Counted from the first letter of the stretch, positions 8,270-17,117 are shown. The stretch is 60,404 nt of DNA from Gammaproteobacteria bacterium (GCA_022072255.1 JAJVHZ010000041.1:5947-66350); one strand, 5' to 3'. The notes: generated by a model from the letters alone, not told the origin. Numbers and translations: made by a program.

Positions 8270-9471
8270 TCCATCCTCCCGGCCGCCGGCAAATCGAACG
8301 ACACATCGTAGAATCCCTTCGGTCCCTTGAGTTCGGCAGGATCGACGCTCTCGAGGACATCGACGATATGCCTGCTTACATCCAGGCCGGCGCTCGCATA
8401 GGGATTCTCGCGCCGGGACGCGAGCTGCCGAAAGGCCGGTGAGAGCGCCCGGTCGATGGCGTCGCGAATGGCGTTCGCGTTGGCCGCACAGTCGAGCACC
8501 GATGGTGCACGTTGCCGCCCCGCCTGGCGCTGACCGATGTTGACCGTCGGTTTGCCCATCGACGGGGCCTCGATCAATCCGCTCGAGGAGTTGCCGAGCA
8601 CCAGATCGCAGTGACGCATCGCGTTCAGATAGCCGCGCTGCCCCAGCGAGGTATTGAAGAACAGCCGCCCCGAAAAACGCTGCTCGAGATCGCGCAGTCG
8701 CGCATCGATCGCCCGTCCGCCGGGATCCGCGTTACTGCCGGTAGCGATGACGGTGGCCTCGGGCAGGAAGTCGAGCGCCGAGGCGATGGCATCGACGGTC
8801 GCGACAGGATCCTCGTCGCACGCCGTCGCCGGATGGTAGGTCATCAGTATCGCCGGCCGGCCGAGCCTGCGGCCGATGCGACACTCCAAGTCCTCGGGGC
8901 CGTCGGGCTCGAGCCGGGCGATGTTCTCCAGGCCGACCGCGCCGACGTTGTGGACCCGCTGCGGCTGCTCGCCCAGCTGGACCACACGGCGCCGATGCTG
9001 CTCTGAGCTGACGAAGTGCAGGCTCGCGAGCTTGGTCACCGCGTGCCGGAAGCCCTCGTCGAGCGACCCCCGCGTCACCTCGCCGCCATGTATGTGCGCA
9101 ATTGGCACGCGGCCGACATAGGCCGCCTGCGCGGCGGCGAGCACCTCGTAACGGTCGCCTAGCACGACCACCAGGTCCGGCGCGAGCGCGCGCAGGGCAT
9201 TGGCCATTCCGATCGTGCCGAGGCCGATGGCACAGGCGGTGCCCCAGTTCGTATCGCTGTCGACCAGCATGTCGACCTCGGCATCGACATTGAAGCCGTC
9301 GCCGCGTATCACCTCGACCGTGCGCCCGAATGCCGGCGACAGGTGCGCGCCGGTTGCCACGATCTGCAGCCGCGAGCGTTCGCTGTCGAGCACGCGTCTC
9401 ATCGTCCAGTAGAGCAGGCCGTATTCCGCCCGGGTCCCGGTCACGAAGAGCAGCCGTCGCCTGTCGGTCAT
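8266..9471 (-). CDS. legG: Hydrolysing NDP-sugar 2-epimerase (LegG/NeuC family)
   Basis: 401 aa. Removes the nucleotide and inverts C2 of the bacillosamine-type sugar, giving the 2,4-diacetamido-6-deoxymannose used by LegI. Motifs are VTGTRAEYGLL at the N-terminus, VVLGDRYEVLAAA, HIHGGEVTRGSLDEGFRHAVTKLA and GNSSSGLIEAPSMGKPTVNIG, all standard for NeuC/LegG. The ATG overlaps the legC stop as ATGA (9468-9471), and the stop overlaps the legI TTG start. Length agrees with the family (370-400 aa). Confidence 0.9.
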   Translation of the reverse strand: MTDRRRLLFVTGTRAEYGLLYWTMRRVLDSERSRLQIVATGAHLSPAFGRTVEVIRGDGFNVDAEVDMLVDSDTNWGTACAIGLGTIGMANALRALAPDLVVVLGDRYEVLAAAQAAYVGRVPIAHIHGGEVTRGSLDEGFRHAVTKLASLHFVSSEQHRRRVVQLGEQPQRVHNVGAVGLENIARLEPDGPEDLECRIGRRLGRPAILMTYHPATACDEDPVATVDAIASALDFLPEATVIATGSNADPGGRAIDARLRDLEQRFSGRLFFNTSLGQRGYLNAMRHCDLVLGNSSSGLIEAPSMGKPTVNIGQRQAGRQRAPSVLDCAANANAIRDAIDRALSPAFRQLASRRENPYASAGLDVSRHIVDVLESVDPAELKGPKGFYDVSFDLPAAGRMD

Positions 9472-10661
9472 TGCAGGTACTCGCTCAGCCGCGCGCTGCT
9501 CGGCAGGCAGATGATCCGCCGGGCCAGATCCTCGGCGACCGGCAACGCATCGCGCGGGTGCCCCGCATGGATCGCGAGCTGGTGCATCGGAGTCCAGCAC
9601 GGTCGGCACCGGTATCCGGCCGCGTGCAGGGACCCGAGCGCCTCCTCGAGCAGCGCGCCGTCCGCATCCCGTGCCTTGACCGCGTTGAGCCAGAAGTTGC
9701 TGCGGCATCCAGGCGGTTCGTCGATGAAATCCCAGCAGGCGTCATGCGCGAATGCATCCCTGTAGGCGAGCGCGAGGCTGCGCTTGCGCCGCAGGAAGTC
9801 CTCGAGTCTCTCCAGTTGCGCCAGGCCGAGCGCCGCATTGAGGTTCGGAAGCCGGTAGTTGAAGCCGACCTCGTCGTGATCGAAACGCCAGGGGTGCGGC
9901 CGCTTGGCCGTGGTCGTCACGTGTCGCAGGCGACCGGCCAGTGCGACGTCATCGGTGACGATCGCCCCACCGCCGCCAGTAGTGACAATCTTGTTGCCGT
10001 TGAAGCTCAGCGCCGCCGCCACGCCCATGCGCATCACGGGACAGAAGTCCGACATCGAGCCGAGCGCCTCGGTGGCGTCCTCGATGATCGGCAGGCCGAA
10101 CTCTGCCGCCACGTCGCATAGTTCACGCGGTCTGCCGACATGGCCGAAGACGTGTACCGGCATGATCGCCGCGATGCGGCGCCCGGTCCGGCGGTTGCGC
10201 AGGGCGCCGTCCCTGCTTGCTCCAATCTCGCGGAGGTAGGAGCGAAGGCGCCCGCTGTCCAGGCCAAGATGATCCGGATGACTGTCGACGAAGTGCGGCA
10301 CGGCGCCGGCATGGACGATCGCGTTCGCCGTGGCGACGAAGGTCAGCGACGGACACAGGACCTCGTCGCCATTGCCGATCCCGAGCGTGTGCAGGATCAC
10401 CTGCAGGGCCGCGGTGCCGCTGACGACGGCCACGGCCTCGCGCGTCCCGCAGGCCCGGGCAAGTGCCTGCTCGAAGATGCCCACGTGACGCCCGGCGTAG
10501 GAGACGAAGCCCTCCGCCATGGCTTCGTTGACCAGCCCCCGTTCGCGCTCCGTGAGTTCCGGTTCGTGCAGCTGATACGGCCCGCGGCCCGGCGGCAGAA
10601 GGCCCTGAAGGATCTTCACGATCTCCGAGGCGGCGGCCGATGCCTGGGCGATCGCGTTCAC
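9468..10661 (-). CDS. legC: PLP-dependent sugar 4-aminotransferase (LegC, DegT/DnrJ/EryC1 family)
   Basis: 397 aa from a GTG that overlaps the legB stop as GTGA (10658-10661). It converts the 4-keto-6-deoxy product of LegB to the 4-amino sugar. The PLP lysine sits in SFNGNKIVTTGGGG near residue 223, with VVSGTAALQ and DATEALGS as cofactor-binding segments. The N-terminal extension before the EPELTERE motif is typical of LegC proteins. The adjacency LegB-LegC-LegG-LegI matches the known pathway order. The acetyltransferase step (LegH) expected next is not encoded in the window. Confidence 0.9.
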   Translation of the reverse strand: MNAIAQASAAASEIVKILQGLLPPGRGPYQLHEPELTERERGLVNEAMAEGFVSYAGRHVGIFEQALARACGTREAVAVVSGTAALQVILHTLGIGNGDEVLCPSLTFVATANAIVHAGAVPHFVDSHPDHLGLDSGRLRSYLREIGASRDGALRNRRTGRRIAAIMPVHVFGHVGRPRELCDVAAEFGLPIIEDATEALGSMSDFCPVMRMGVAAALSFNGNKIVTTGGGGAIVTDDVALAGRLRHVTTTAKRPHPWRFDHDEVGFNYRLPNLNAALGLAQLERLEDFLRRKRSLALAYRDAFAHDACWDFIDEPPGCRSNFWLNAVKARDADGALLEEALGSLHAAGYRCRPCWTPMHQLAIHAGHPRDALPVAEDLARRIICLPSSARLSEYLQ

Positions 10662-11653
10662 AGCGTGTATCCGCCCACGCGGTATCGGGCCAGGTTCTCG
10701 GCATTGCGGAACCACTCGATCGTCTCGGTGAGGCCGCGCCGAAAACCCTCGTGACCCCCGTATTGTGGCGACCACCCGAGGACGCGCCGGGCCTTCTCGT
10801 TCGCCGCGAACAGGCGTTCTACCTCGCTCGCCTCGGGCCGCCTGCGCTGTTCCTTCTGTTCGATCTCGACCTCCACGCCGAGGATCTCCGCGATCAGCGC
10901 CGCCGTGTCGCCAACGGAGATCTCGAACGCGCTGCCGATGTTGATCACCTCGCCGATTGCCGCGTCGCTGCGCAGGACCGCAAGCATGCCCCGGGTGGTG
11001 TCCTTGACGTAGTTGAAGTCGCGAGTCGGATGGATCGCGCCCAGCTCGATGCGCCGCTTGCCGGCCACCATCTGCGTGATGATCGTGGGGATCACCGCGC
11101 GGGTCGACTGCCTCGGCCCGTAGGTATTGAACGGACGGGCGACCGCAACCGGAGTTCCGAACGATCGCCAGTACGACAGCATCAACTGGTCGGCGGCGAT
11201 CTTGGTCGCCGCGTACGGGGACTGCGCGGAGAGCGGATGCTCCTCGGTGATGGGTACGAACTGCGCGGTTCCGTAGACCTCGCTGGTCGACACGTGGACG
11301 ACCCTGGCCTTGCCGAGATCCCGGGCAGCCTGCGCGACGTTGATGGCGCCGAGGGCATTGGTCTGCAGGTAGCTCTCCGGCGCGACGTAGGAAAAGGGTA
11401 TCGCGATCAATGCCGCCAGGTTCATGACCGCGTCGCATCCGGCAACCGCTCCGCGCACGAAATGCGGATCGCGGATGTCGCCGGCGACGACCTCGATCCG
11501 ACGGCGCGCTGCGGCATCGATATGGTCGAGCCAGCCGTGAGTATCGAAGCTGTTGTAGAGCACCATGGCCCGCACGTCGTAGCCCTCGGCGACGAGCAGT
11601 TCGGTCAGGTGCGAACCGATGAATCCGTCCGCTCCTGTAACCAGCACTTTCAC
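10658..11653 (-). CDS. legB: NDP-GlcNAc 4,6-dehydratase (LegB, extended SDR)
   Basis: 331 aa from GTG at 11653, preceded by GGGGAG about 11 bases upstream. Rossmann motif VTGADGFIGSHL at the N-terminus, STSEVYGT, and the catalytic YAATK near residue 153. Conserved RPFNTYGPRQS follows. This is the LegB type of inverting-free 4,6-dehydratase acting on the GDP- or UDP-linked GlcNAc. Given PtmE in the same operon, GDP-GlcNAc is the likelier substrate. The C-terminal segment AFEISVGD matches LegB proteins. It forms a coupled block with legC. Confidence 0.88.
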   Translation of the reverse strand: MKVLVTGADGFIGSHLTELLVAEGYDVRAMVLYNSFDTHGWLDHIDAAARRRIEVVAGDIRDPHFVRGAVAGCDAVMNLAALIAIPFSYVAPESYLQTNALGAINVAQAARDLGKARVVHVSTSEVYGTAQFVPITEEHPLSAQSPYAATKIAADQLMLSYWRSFGTPVAVARPFNTYGPRQSTRAVIPTIITQMVAGKRRIELGAIHPTRDFNYVKDTTRGMLAVLRSDAAIGEVINIGSAFEISVGDTAALIAEILGVEVEIEQKEQRRRPEASEVERLFAANEKARRVLGWSPQYGGHEGFRRGLTETIEWFRNAENLARYRVGGYTL

Positions 11654-11684
11654 GTTCGAAGATCTCCCCGGGTTCTGCCGGCAA

Positions 11685-12725
11685 TCACGCCCACGGGAAC
11701 CGGCGCGCCGCGGCGTCAGCAAGCGACTCCACCGCGACCGTTCCGCCGCCGTTCTCCGCCGATACGTAGCACGCCGCGAGCGCCGCGATGACGCACCGAC
11801 CATCGGCGCCGGACGGGTATCCCGAGTCTGCCGCAAGCGCCTCGTACACGGCGCGCGTCGGCCTGACGTTGTCGGCCTGCGGGAAGCGGATGGCCCGGCG
11901 ATCCCAGGGCATGCCGTATCGCGTCATCGGCTGTCCCCGGTGCTCGGGCCTGCGCGCGGTGACGATAGCCTCGCCCTCGAGCTCGTCCACGAACACATGG
12001 CCGAACTCGCCGGCATACATGGTCGTCATGCCGTGGCCCTGGTCGGCGCCGATCACCATCATCAGCCGCTGTTTGCTCGCCGAAACAATGCGGAACTCGC
12101 CCGCCTGGTCGAAGAACTGCGGGCCGCGCGGGTTCTGGAACGCAGCGCCGTTGAACCACCCGGCGGCCTGCGCCGGCGCGCTGCCGGTCAGGAAGGCGAA
12201 CGCCTCGATGTAATGCGATCCGTTCATCGCCAGGCCGAAGCAGCCGGCGACGACGGTCATGCTGGCCAGTCTTCCGATCGCGCCATCCGCCAGCACGTCC
12301 CTGACGAGCAGATATTGATCCATGAACCGCATCTGGTGATTCACGGCAAGACGCGTCCCGGACTTCTCGCAGGCGCGGATCATCGCATCGCAATCCGCGA
12401 CCGACGTCGCCAGCGGCTTTTCGCACAGTATGTTCCGCGCGCCGTGCTCCGCCGCCAGCGTCACCAGCGCGCGGTGACTGTCGGCGGTGGTCGCGATCGC
12501 CACGACGTCGGCGCCGCGGATGGCTTCGGGAATCTCCTCCGGGCGCGACACGTGGCAGCCCTCGGCAACGCCGAACTCCTCACCGACGCGCGCACACGCC
12601 TCGGCATTCACGTCGCACACCGCGCGCAGCGACACCCCCATTTCCTTGAGCGCCAGCGCGTGGGAGCGCCCCATTCGCCCCGCACCGATCAATACCGCCG
12701 ACTTCCATCCGTGATTCGATTGCAC
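11685..12725 (-). CDS. Gfo/Idh/MocA-family oxidoreductase of unknown substrate
   Basis: 346 aa. Rossmann motif LIGAGRMGRSHALAL at residue ~12, then CEKPLATS near residue 98 (the family EKP signature) and HQMRFMDQY. The catalytic-region His lies in GSHYIEAF. It sits between HisH and LegB, with gaps of 40 and 31 bases, so it belongs to the same transcription unit. It is distinct from the WbpB-like enzyme at 16009-17073 and from the PtmF-like enzyme at 3692-4600. No characterised legionaminate or WbpBDE pathway has an enzyme in this slot that I can name. An extra tailoring oxidation or epimerisation is a guess. Confidence 0.75.
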   Translation of the reverse strand: MQSNHGWKSAVLIGAGRMGRSHALALKEMGVSLRAVCDVNAEACARVGEEFGVAEGCHVSRPEEIPEAIRGADVVAIATTADSHRALVTLAAEHGARNILCEKPLATSVADCDAMIRACEKSGTRLAVNHQMRFMDQYLLVRDVLADGAIGRLASMTVVAGCFGLAMNGSHYIEAFAFLTGSAPAQAAGWFNGAAFQNPRGPQFFDQAGEFRIVSASKQRLMMVIGADQGHGMTTMYAGEFGHVFVDELEGEAIVTARRPEHRGQPMTRYGMPWDRRAIRFPQADNVRPTRAVYEALAADSGYPSGADGRCVIAALAACYVSAENGGGTVAVESLADAAARRFPWA

Positions 12726-12765
12726 CCGGCTGCCCCCTTTTCGAAATCGATGCCGCGGCCGACGC

Positions 12766-13413
12766 TCAGTCGGCCGACATGTTCAGAAAATTGTCGAAGA
12801 TCCTGAGTCCCACCGGACCGCTCTTTTCCGGATGGAACTGCACGCCGTACAGACGGCCGCGATTGATGGCCGCGCAGATCGTCCGTCCGTCATAGTCGCA
12901 GACGGCGATCGTGTTCTCGGGGCCTTCAGGAACCGCCGCGTAGGAGTGCACGAAGTAGCAGGTGCTTCCGGGCGTTATCCCTTCGAAGATCGTGCCTGCC
13001 CACGGCGTTGCCACCGGGAAGATGGCGCTCCAGCCGACGTGCGGGATCTTGTGCGGCGTGCCGTCGGCGCCGGTCGCCGGCACCGCCTGCACCCGTCCGG
13101 CAATCCGCGCCAGCCCGGCATGCTCGCCGAACTCCTCGCCGACGTCGAGCAGCATCTGCATTCCGACACAGATCCCGAGTACGGGGCGTCCGGAGTCGAT
13201 GACCTTCAGGACCGGGTCGAGCAGACCGTGCGACCGGAGGGCGCCGACACAGCTGCCGAAAGCACCGACTCCCGGCAGTATCAGGTGTCGCGCCGCTTCG
13301 ATGCGCGCGGCCCCGGAGCTCAGCACCGGTTCCGCGCCGCAATGACTGACCGCGCGCGCTACGCTTCTGAGATTCCCGACGCCGTAGTCGACGATGATTG
13401 CATCCCGGCTCAT
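12766..13413 (-). CDS. hisH: HisH-type glutamine amidotransferase (glycan-locus copy)
   Basis: 215 aa class I glutamine amidotransferase. It starts IIVDYGVGNLRSV, with the nucleophile Cys in LGICVGMQMLL near residue 83 and the His/Glu pair in VQFHPEKSG near residue 193. It releases ammonia from glutamine for the HisF partner. The ATG overlaps the HisF stop as ATGA (13410-13413). In O-antigen and flagellin glycan loci, HisH/HisF copies feed ammonia to WbpG/PseA-type amidotransferases, and one is present at 1502-2848. No other histidine biosynthesis gene is nearby, so histidine synthesis is unlikely to be the main job. Confidence 0.88.
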   Translation of the reverse strand: MSRDAIIVDYGVGNLRSVARAVSHCGAEPVLSSGAARIEAARHLILPGVGAFGSCVGALRSHGLLDPVLKVIDSGRPVLGICVGMQMLLDVGEEFGEHAGLARIAGRVQAVPATGADGTPHKIPHVGWSAIFPVATPWAGTIFEGITPGSTCYFVHSYAAVPEGPENTIAVCDYDGRTICAAINRGRLYGVQFHPEKSGPVGLRIFDNFLNMSAD

Positions 13414-14171
13414 ATCGATCTCACCGGGATGCCGGCGCCGGCCGCCCGCTCGCGGAGTTCCGCGAGCGGCATCCGGTCGTAATGAAGCACGTCGGCCATG
13501 GCGACCGCATCGGCATGCCCCTCGCGCACGACCTCGATGAGGTGTTCGCCCGCCCCCATGCCGCCGCTGGCGATCACCGGAATGCTGACGGCGTCGGCGA
13601 CCGCGCGCGTCAATGCGACATCGAAGCCCTTGCGCGTTCCCTCGCGGTCCACGGACGTCAGCAACACCTCGCCGGCCCCCAGGTCGGCCGCCCGCCGCAC
13701 CCACTCCACGACATCGAGCCCGGTGTGCTCGCGGCCATTGTCGGTATAGGCCTCCCAGCGCGAGGGGCCACTCTGCTTGGCCTCGACCGAGAGCACGCAG
13801 CACTGCGATCCGAATCGCGTGGCAATCTCCTCGATGAACTGCGGACGCTTCACCGCCGCGGTGTTGATCGCGACCTTGTCGGCGCCGCACCGCATCATCG
13901 TCTCGACATCCTGCAGCGTACGCACGCCGCCGCCCGCCGTGATCGGAATGAACACGCTCTCGGTCGTGTCGCGGAGAATGTCGCTGAGGTTGTTGCGCTG
14001 ATAGAGCGTCGCGACGATATCCATATAGATGATCTCGTCGATGCCCGCCTGATAGTACCGCCTGGCGAACTCGGCAGGGTTGCCAATCTTGCGCAGTCCC
14101 TCGAGGTGGATGCCCTTGATGAGGTTGGGCGCCTTGATGTCGAGGCGCGCCATCAGCCGCAGACTAGGCAT
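13410..14171 (-). CDS. hisF: HisF-like cyclase subunit (glycan-locus copy)
   Basis: 253 aa from the ATG at 14171, chosen because GGAGG lies about 9 bases upstream and a HisF-like sequence begins there (RLMARLDIK). A longer frame reaches 14228 but adds unrelated residues. The (beta/alpha)8 phosphate loops are visible as ITAGGGV and VIASGGMG. The position corresponding to the first catalytic Asp is kept (LDIK), while the second reads Glu (LSVEAKQ), as I recall for glycan-cluster HisF homologues. It is coupled to HisH. The role proposed is ammonia channelling to the N-acetyl sugar amidotransferase. Confidence 0.87.
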   Translation of the reverse strand: MPSLRLMARLDIKAPNLIKGIHLEGLRKIGNPAEFARRYYQAGIDEIIYMDIVATLYQRNNLSDILRDTTESVFIPITAGGGVRTLQDVETMMRCGADKVAINTAAVKRPQFIEEIATRFGSQCCVLSVEAKQSGPSRWEAYTDNGREHTGLDVVEWVRRAADLGAGEVLLTSVDREGTRKGFDVALTRAVADAVSIPVIASGGMGAGEHLIEVVREGHADAVAMADVLHYDRMPLAELRERAAGAGIPVRSI

Positions 14172-14270
14172 CTCCAGCCTGCCTCCACGGTCCGCAGCCC
14201 GTGCCGGTCGTTCCTGCCCGGGGAGCATCCCGGCCGGCGCACCGGATCCGCGGCATCCGATCGCCCATCG

Positions 14271-15395
14271 TTACGCCGAAGCCGCCTCGCGGCGTGTATG
14301 AACGGCCTGGCGCAGGGTTTCGACTATGAGATCCTGCGTCGGCGTATCGAGATTGGGATGCATCGGCAGGCTGAGCACCCTGCCGGCGGCCCGCTCCGCG
14401 ACCGGAAAGCTGCCCGGTCCCAATCCGAGGAACGCGAACGCCGGCTGCTGATGCAACGGCATCGGATAATGCACTGCGGTCGGAACCCCGCGCGAGTTCA
14501 GGTGCTGCGCAACCTCGCCGCGATCTTCGACCTGCACCGTGTATTGCGCATACACGCTCGTGTTCCTCGGCACCACGGTCGGCGTGACGACCGACGGGCA
14601 CCGCTCGGAGATGCACTGCGTGTACCGCTCACCAATACGCTGGCGCGCCACGACCTCATCCGGGAAGATCTCGAACTTGGCCAGCAGGACCGCGGCCTGC
14701 AGAGTGTCCATGCGAGCGTTGATGCCGATTCGCGGATGATGGTACCGGCGATCCTGCCCGTGCACGCGAATCTCCCGCATCGCCGTCGCGAGTGCGTCGT
14801 CATCGGTGAACACGGCGCCACCGTCGCCGTAGCAGCCGAGCGGCTTCGACGGGAAGAAACTCGTGCAGCCGATGGTCGACAGACCGCATGAGCGCCGGCC
14901 CCGGTAGGTCGCGCCGAAGCTCTGCGCGCCATCCTCGATGACCGCCAGACCGTGTGCAGCGGCGATCGCGTTGATTGCGTCGAAGTCGGCGCATTGTCCA
15001 TACACGCTGACGGGCATGATCGCCCTGGTTCGCGGCGTGATCGCGCGTTCGATCAGCACCGGATCGAGGTTGAGCGTCTCGGCGTCGATGTCGACGAAGA
15101 CCGGCTTCGCTCCGAGCAGCGCAATCATCTCCCCCGTGGCGATGAACGTGTACGGGGTCGTGATCACCTCGTCGCCCGGCCGTATGCCCAGCGCCATCAT
15201 GGCGATGAGCAAAGCGTCCGTTCCACTCGAGACTGCCAGGCAATGGCTGGCTCCAACGTACGCCGACAGCTTCCCCTCCAGTTCCCTGATCTCCGGCCCC
15301 ATGATGTAGCAGCCGTGATCGAGCACGGCCTGGATGCGCTGCATGATCGGCGCGCGAAGCTGCGCATACTGCGCCTTGAGATCTATGAATTCCAT
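14271..15395 (-). CDS. wbpE: PLP-dependent 3-keto sugar aminotransferase (WbpE/WlbC-like)
   Basis: 374 aa DegT/DnrJ/EryC1 enzyme. It starts MEFIDLKAQYAQLR, with GGGAG upstream of ATG. SSGTDALLIAMMALG, EDGAQSFGA and the PLP lysine in TSFFPSKPLGCYGDGG (near residue 184) are characteristic of WbpE/WlbC. The enzyme aminates the 3-keto UDP-GlcNAc uronic acid made by the WbpB-type dehydrogenase. WbpB, WbpD and WbpE homologues are consecutive here (17073 down to 14271), which supports the assignment. The 99-base gap to hisF shows no terminator. Confidence 0.86.
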   Translation of the reverse strand: MEFIDLKAQYAQLRAPIMQRIQAVLDHGCYIMGPEIRELEGKLSAYVGASHCLAVSSGTDALLIAMMALGIRPGDEVITTPYTFIATGEMIALLGAKPVFVDIDAETLNLDPVLIERAITPRTRAIMPVSVYGQCADFDAINAIAAAHGLAVIEDGAQSFGATYRGRRSCGLSTIGCTSFFPSKPLGCYGDGGAVFTDDDALATAMREIRVHGQDRRYHHPRIGINARMDTLQAAVLLAKFEIFPDEVVARQRIGERYTQCISERCPSVVTPTVVPRNTSVYAQYTVQVEDRGEVAQHLNSRGVPTAVHYPMPLHQQPAFAFLGLGPGSFPVAERAAGRVLSLPMHPNLDTPTQDLIVETLRQAVHTRREAASA

Positions 15396-15420
15396 ATGAC
15401 TCCCGCTCACGAGCTCCGAT

Positions 15421-15999
15421 TCACTCGACCCAGAAGCACTTCCCGGCCTGCAACCGGTAGCGCTCCCCGGTGCGCTCGCAACGAGCTTCGCTCGCGCCGC
15501 CGGCGGGAAACGCCAGCCGCTCGCCGGCGCGGCTGACCCATCCCCGCTGGCGCGCCGGCACGCCAAACACCAGCGCATGGTCCGGTACGTCGTGGCGAAC
15601 GAGCGCACCGGCGCCGACGAACGCGTACTGTCCGATGCGAACGCCGCAGACTATGGTGCAGTTGGCCCCGAGCGTGGCCCCCCGCCTGACCAGCGTGTCG
15701 CGATACTCGTCCTTGCGGGAGACGAACGCGCGCGGATTGATGACGTTGGTGAAGACCATGCTGGGGCCGCAGAACACGTCGTCCTCGAGGGTGACGTTGT
15801 CGTAGACCGAGACGCCATTCTGGATCCGGACGTTGTTGCCGATCACGACACGGTTGCCGATATATACGTTCTGTCCGAGCACGCATCCCTCGCCGACGCG
15901 GGCGCCGGCGCACACGTGCACCCAGTGCCAGATACGCGTTCCTGCACCGATGCTGGCGCCGTCGTCAATGACAGCGCTGGGGTGTGCCGTGTAGGTCAT
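15421..15999 (-). CDS. wbpD: Left-handed beta-helix N-acetyltransferase (WbpD/WlbB-like)
   Basis: 192 aa. Hexapeptide repeats ([36 protein letters not shown] and others) run over residues ~8-150, then a ~35-residue tail containing two cysteines. [17 protein letters not shown] is typical of WbpD/WlbB, which acetylate the 3-amino group of UDP-GlcNAc3NA. It lies between the WbpB and WbpE homologues, 9 bases after wbpB. Because LegH is missing from the window, this enzyme could in principle also serve the legionaminate intermediate, but nothing in the sequence shows that. Confidence 0.86.
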   Translation of the reverse strand: MTYTAHPSAVIDDGASIGAGTRIWHWVHVCAGARVGEGCVLGQNVYIGNRVVIGNNVRIQNGVSVYDNVTLEDDVFCGPSMVFTNVINPRAFVSRKDEYRDTLVRRGATLGANCTIVCGVRIGQYAFVGAGALVRHDVPDHALVFGVPARQRGWVSRAGERLAFPAGGASEARCERTGERYRLQAGKCFWVE

Positions 16000-16008
16000 G
16001 CTCGTCGA

Positions 16009-17073
16009 TCAGTGATCCAGAGGCAGGCAGACGCGCCGTCCGTCACGGGCGGAAAGGTACGCGGCAATCAGTATCTCGAGCGATCGAAGGCCCTCGCGGC
16101 CGTCCGTCTCGGCCTCCGCCTCGCCTCTCAGGACCTTCAGCACGTTGTCGTAATAGAGTGGATGTCCGAAACCGTACACGGAGGTCGTCAGGTAGCTGGC
16201 GTCCTTGACCCTCGCGTCGTCCTCATCCGCCTCCGCAAACTCCCAGTGCTGGATCTCGTTGACGGCGACACCGCCGACGCGAACGGTGCCCTTCTCGCCG
16301 ATGATGGTGATCGAGCCCTCGAGATTGCGCGGGTAGGTCAGCATGGTCACGGCGACCGTGCCGAGCGTACCGGTACGCCACTTCACGTTCATCACGCCGG
16401 TGTCCTCTACCTGGATGTTGCGCGCCAGCGTCGCGGTGTAGGCATGGACGCTCTCGACCGGCCCGATCAGCCAGTCGAGCAGGTCGATGTAGTGGCTGGC
16501 CTGGTTCATGAAGGCGCCGCCATCGAACTCCCAGGTGCCGCGCCACCTGGCGCTGTCATAGTATTCCTGAGGTCGAGACCAGAACACATTGACCGTAACC
16601 ATGTAGATCCGGCCGAAGCGCTTGCGCTCGACGGCGCGCTTCAGCAACTGCAGCGTTGCGTTGCGCCGATTCTGCTTGACCACGAACAGCCGGACGCCGG
16701 CCTGATCGCAGGCGTCGACCATCCGCTGGCCATCGTGCCAATGGGTCGCCATCGGCTTCTCGGTCATGACATTGAAACCGGCCTCGGCGGCCTGGATCGT
16801 CTGCCGGGGATGGAGTCCGCTCGGCGTGGCCAGCACGACGACGTCGGCATCGACCTTGGCAAGCATGTCCTCGTATCGCGAGAACGGTCTTGCGCCGGTG
16901 AGCTTCTCGGCGTTCCCGAGCGCGACGGGATCGATGTCGCATACCCCCGCCAGTTCGGCGCCGGCCTCGTGCTGGCGCATCGCCTCGAAGTGATTGCGCG
17001 CGATTCGTCCGCAGCCGGCGAGGGCGAATCGGATCCTTCTGTCCGTGATAGGCGGCTTGAACTGATTCAACAT
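16009..17073 (-). CDS. wbpB: UDP-GlcNAc-uronate 3-dehydrogenase (WbpB/WlbA-like, Gfo/Idh family)
   Basis: 354 aa. N-terminal RFALAGCGRIARNHFEAM, then TEKPMATHW (EKP signature near residue 105) and GGAFMNQASHYIDLL carrying the catalytic His. WbpB/WlbA oxidises C3 of UDP-GlcNAcA with NAD; WbpA-type dehydrogenase, encoded at 22915-24201, would make that substrate. It is the first gene after the ops leader, with a strong GGAAGGGG ribosome site about 8 bases before ATG. It is followed closely by wbpD and wbpE. Confidence 0.87.
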   Translation of the reverse strand: MLNQFKPPITDRRIRFALAGCGRIARNHFEAMRQHEAGAELAGVCDIDPVALGNAEKLTGARPFSRYEDMLAKVDADVVVLATPSGLHPRQTIQAAEAGFNVMTEKPMATHWHDGQRMVDACDQAGVRLFVVKQNRRNATLQLLKRAVERKRFGRIYMVTVNVFWSRPQEYYDSARWRGTWEFDGGAFMNQASHYIDLLDWLIGPVESVHAYTATLARNIQVEDTGVMNVKWRTGTLGTVAVTMLTYPRNLEGSITIIGEKGTVRVGGVAVNEIQHWEFAEADEDDARVKDASYLTTSVYGFGHPLYYDNVLKVLRGEAEAETDGREGLRSLEILIAAYLSARDGRRVCLPLDH

Positions 17074-17117
17074 CGTTGTCCCCTTCCAGCCCCGTGGCTC
17101 CGGCGCCGACCGGCAGG

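Noticed and set aside
12766-14171. HisH/HisF read as part of the histidine operon.
   Set aside because: No other his genes are near, and the pair is coupled inside a glycan operon that has an N-acetyl sugar amidotransferase.
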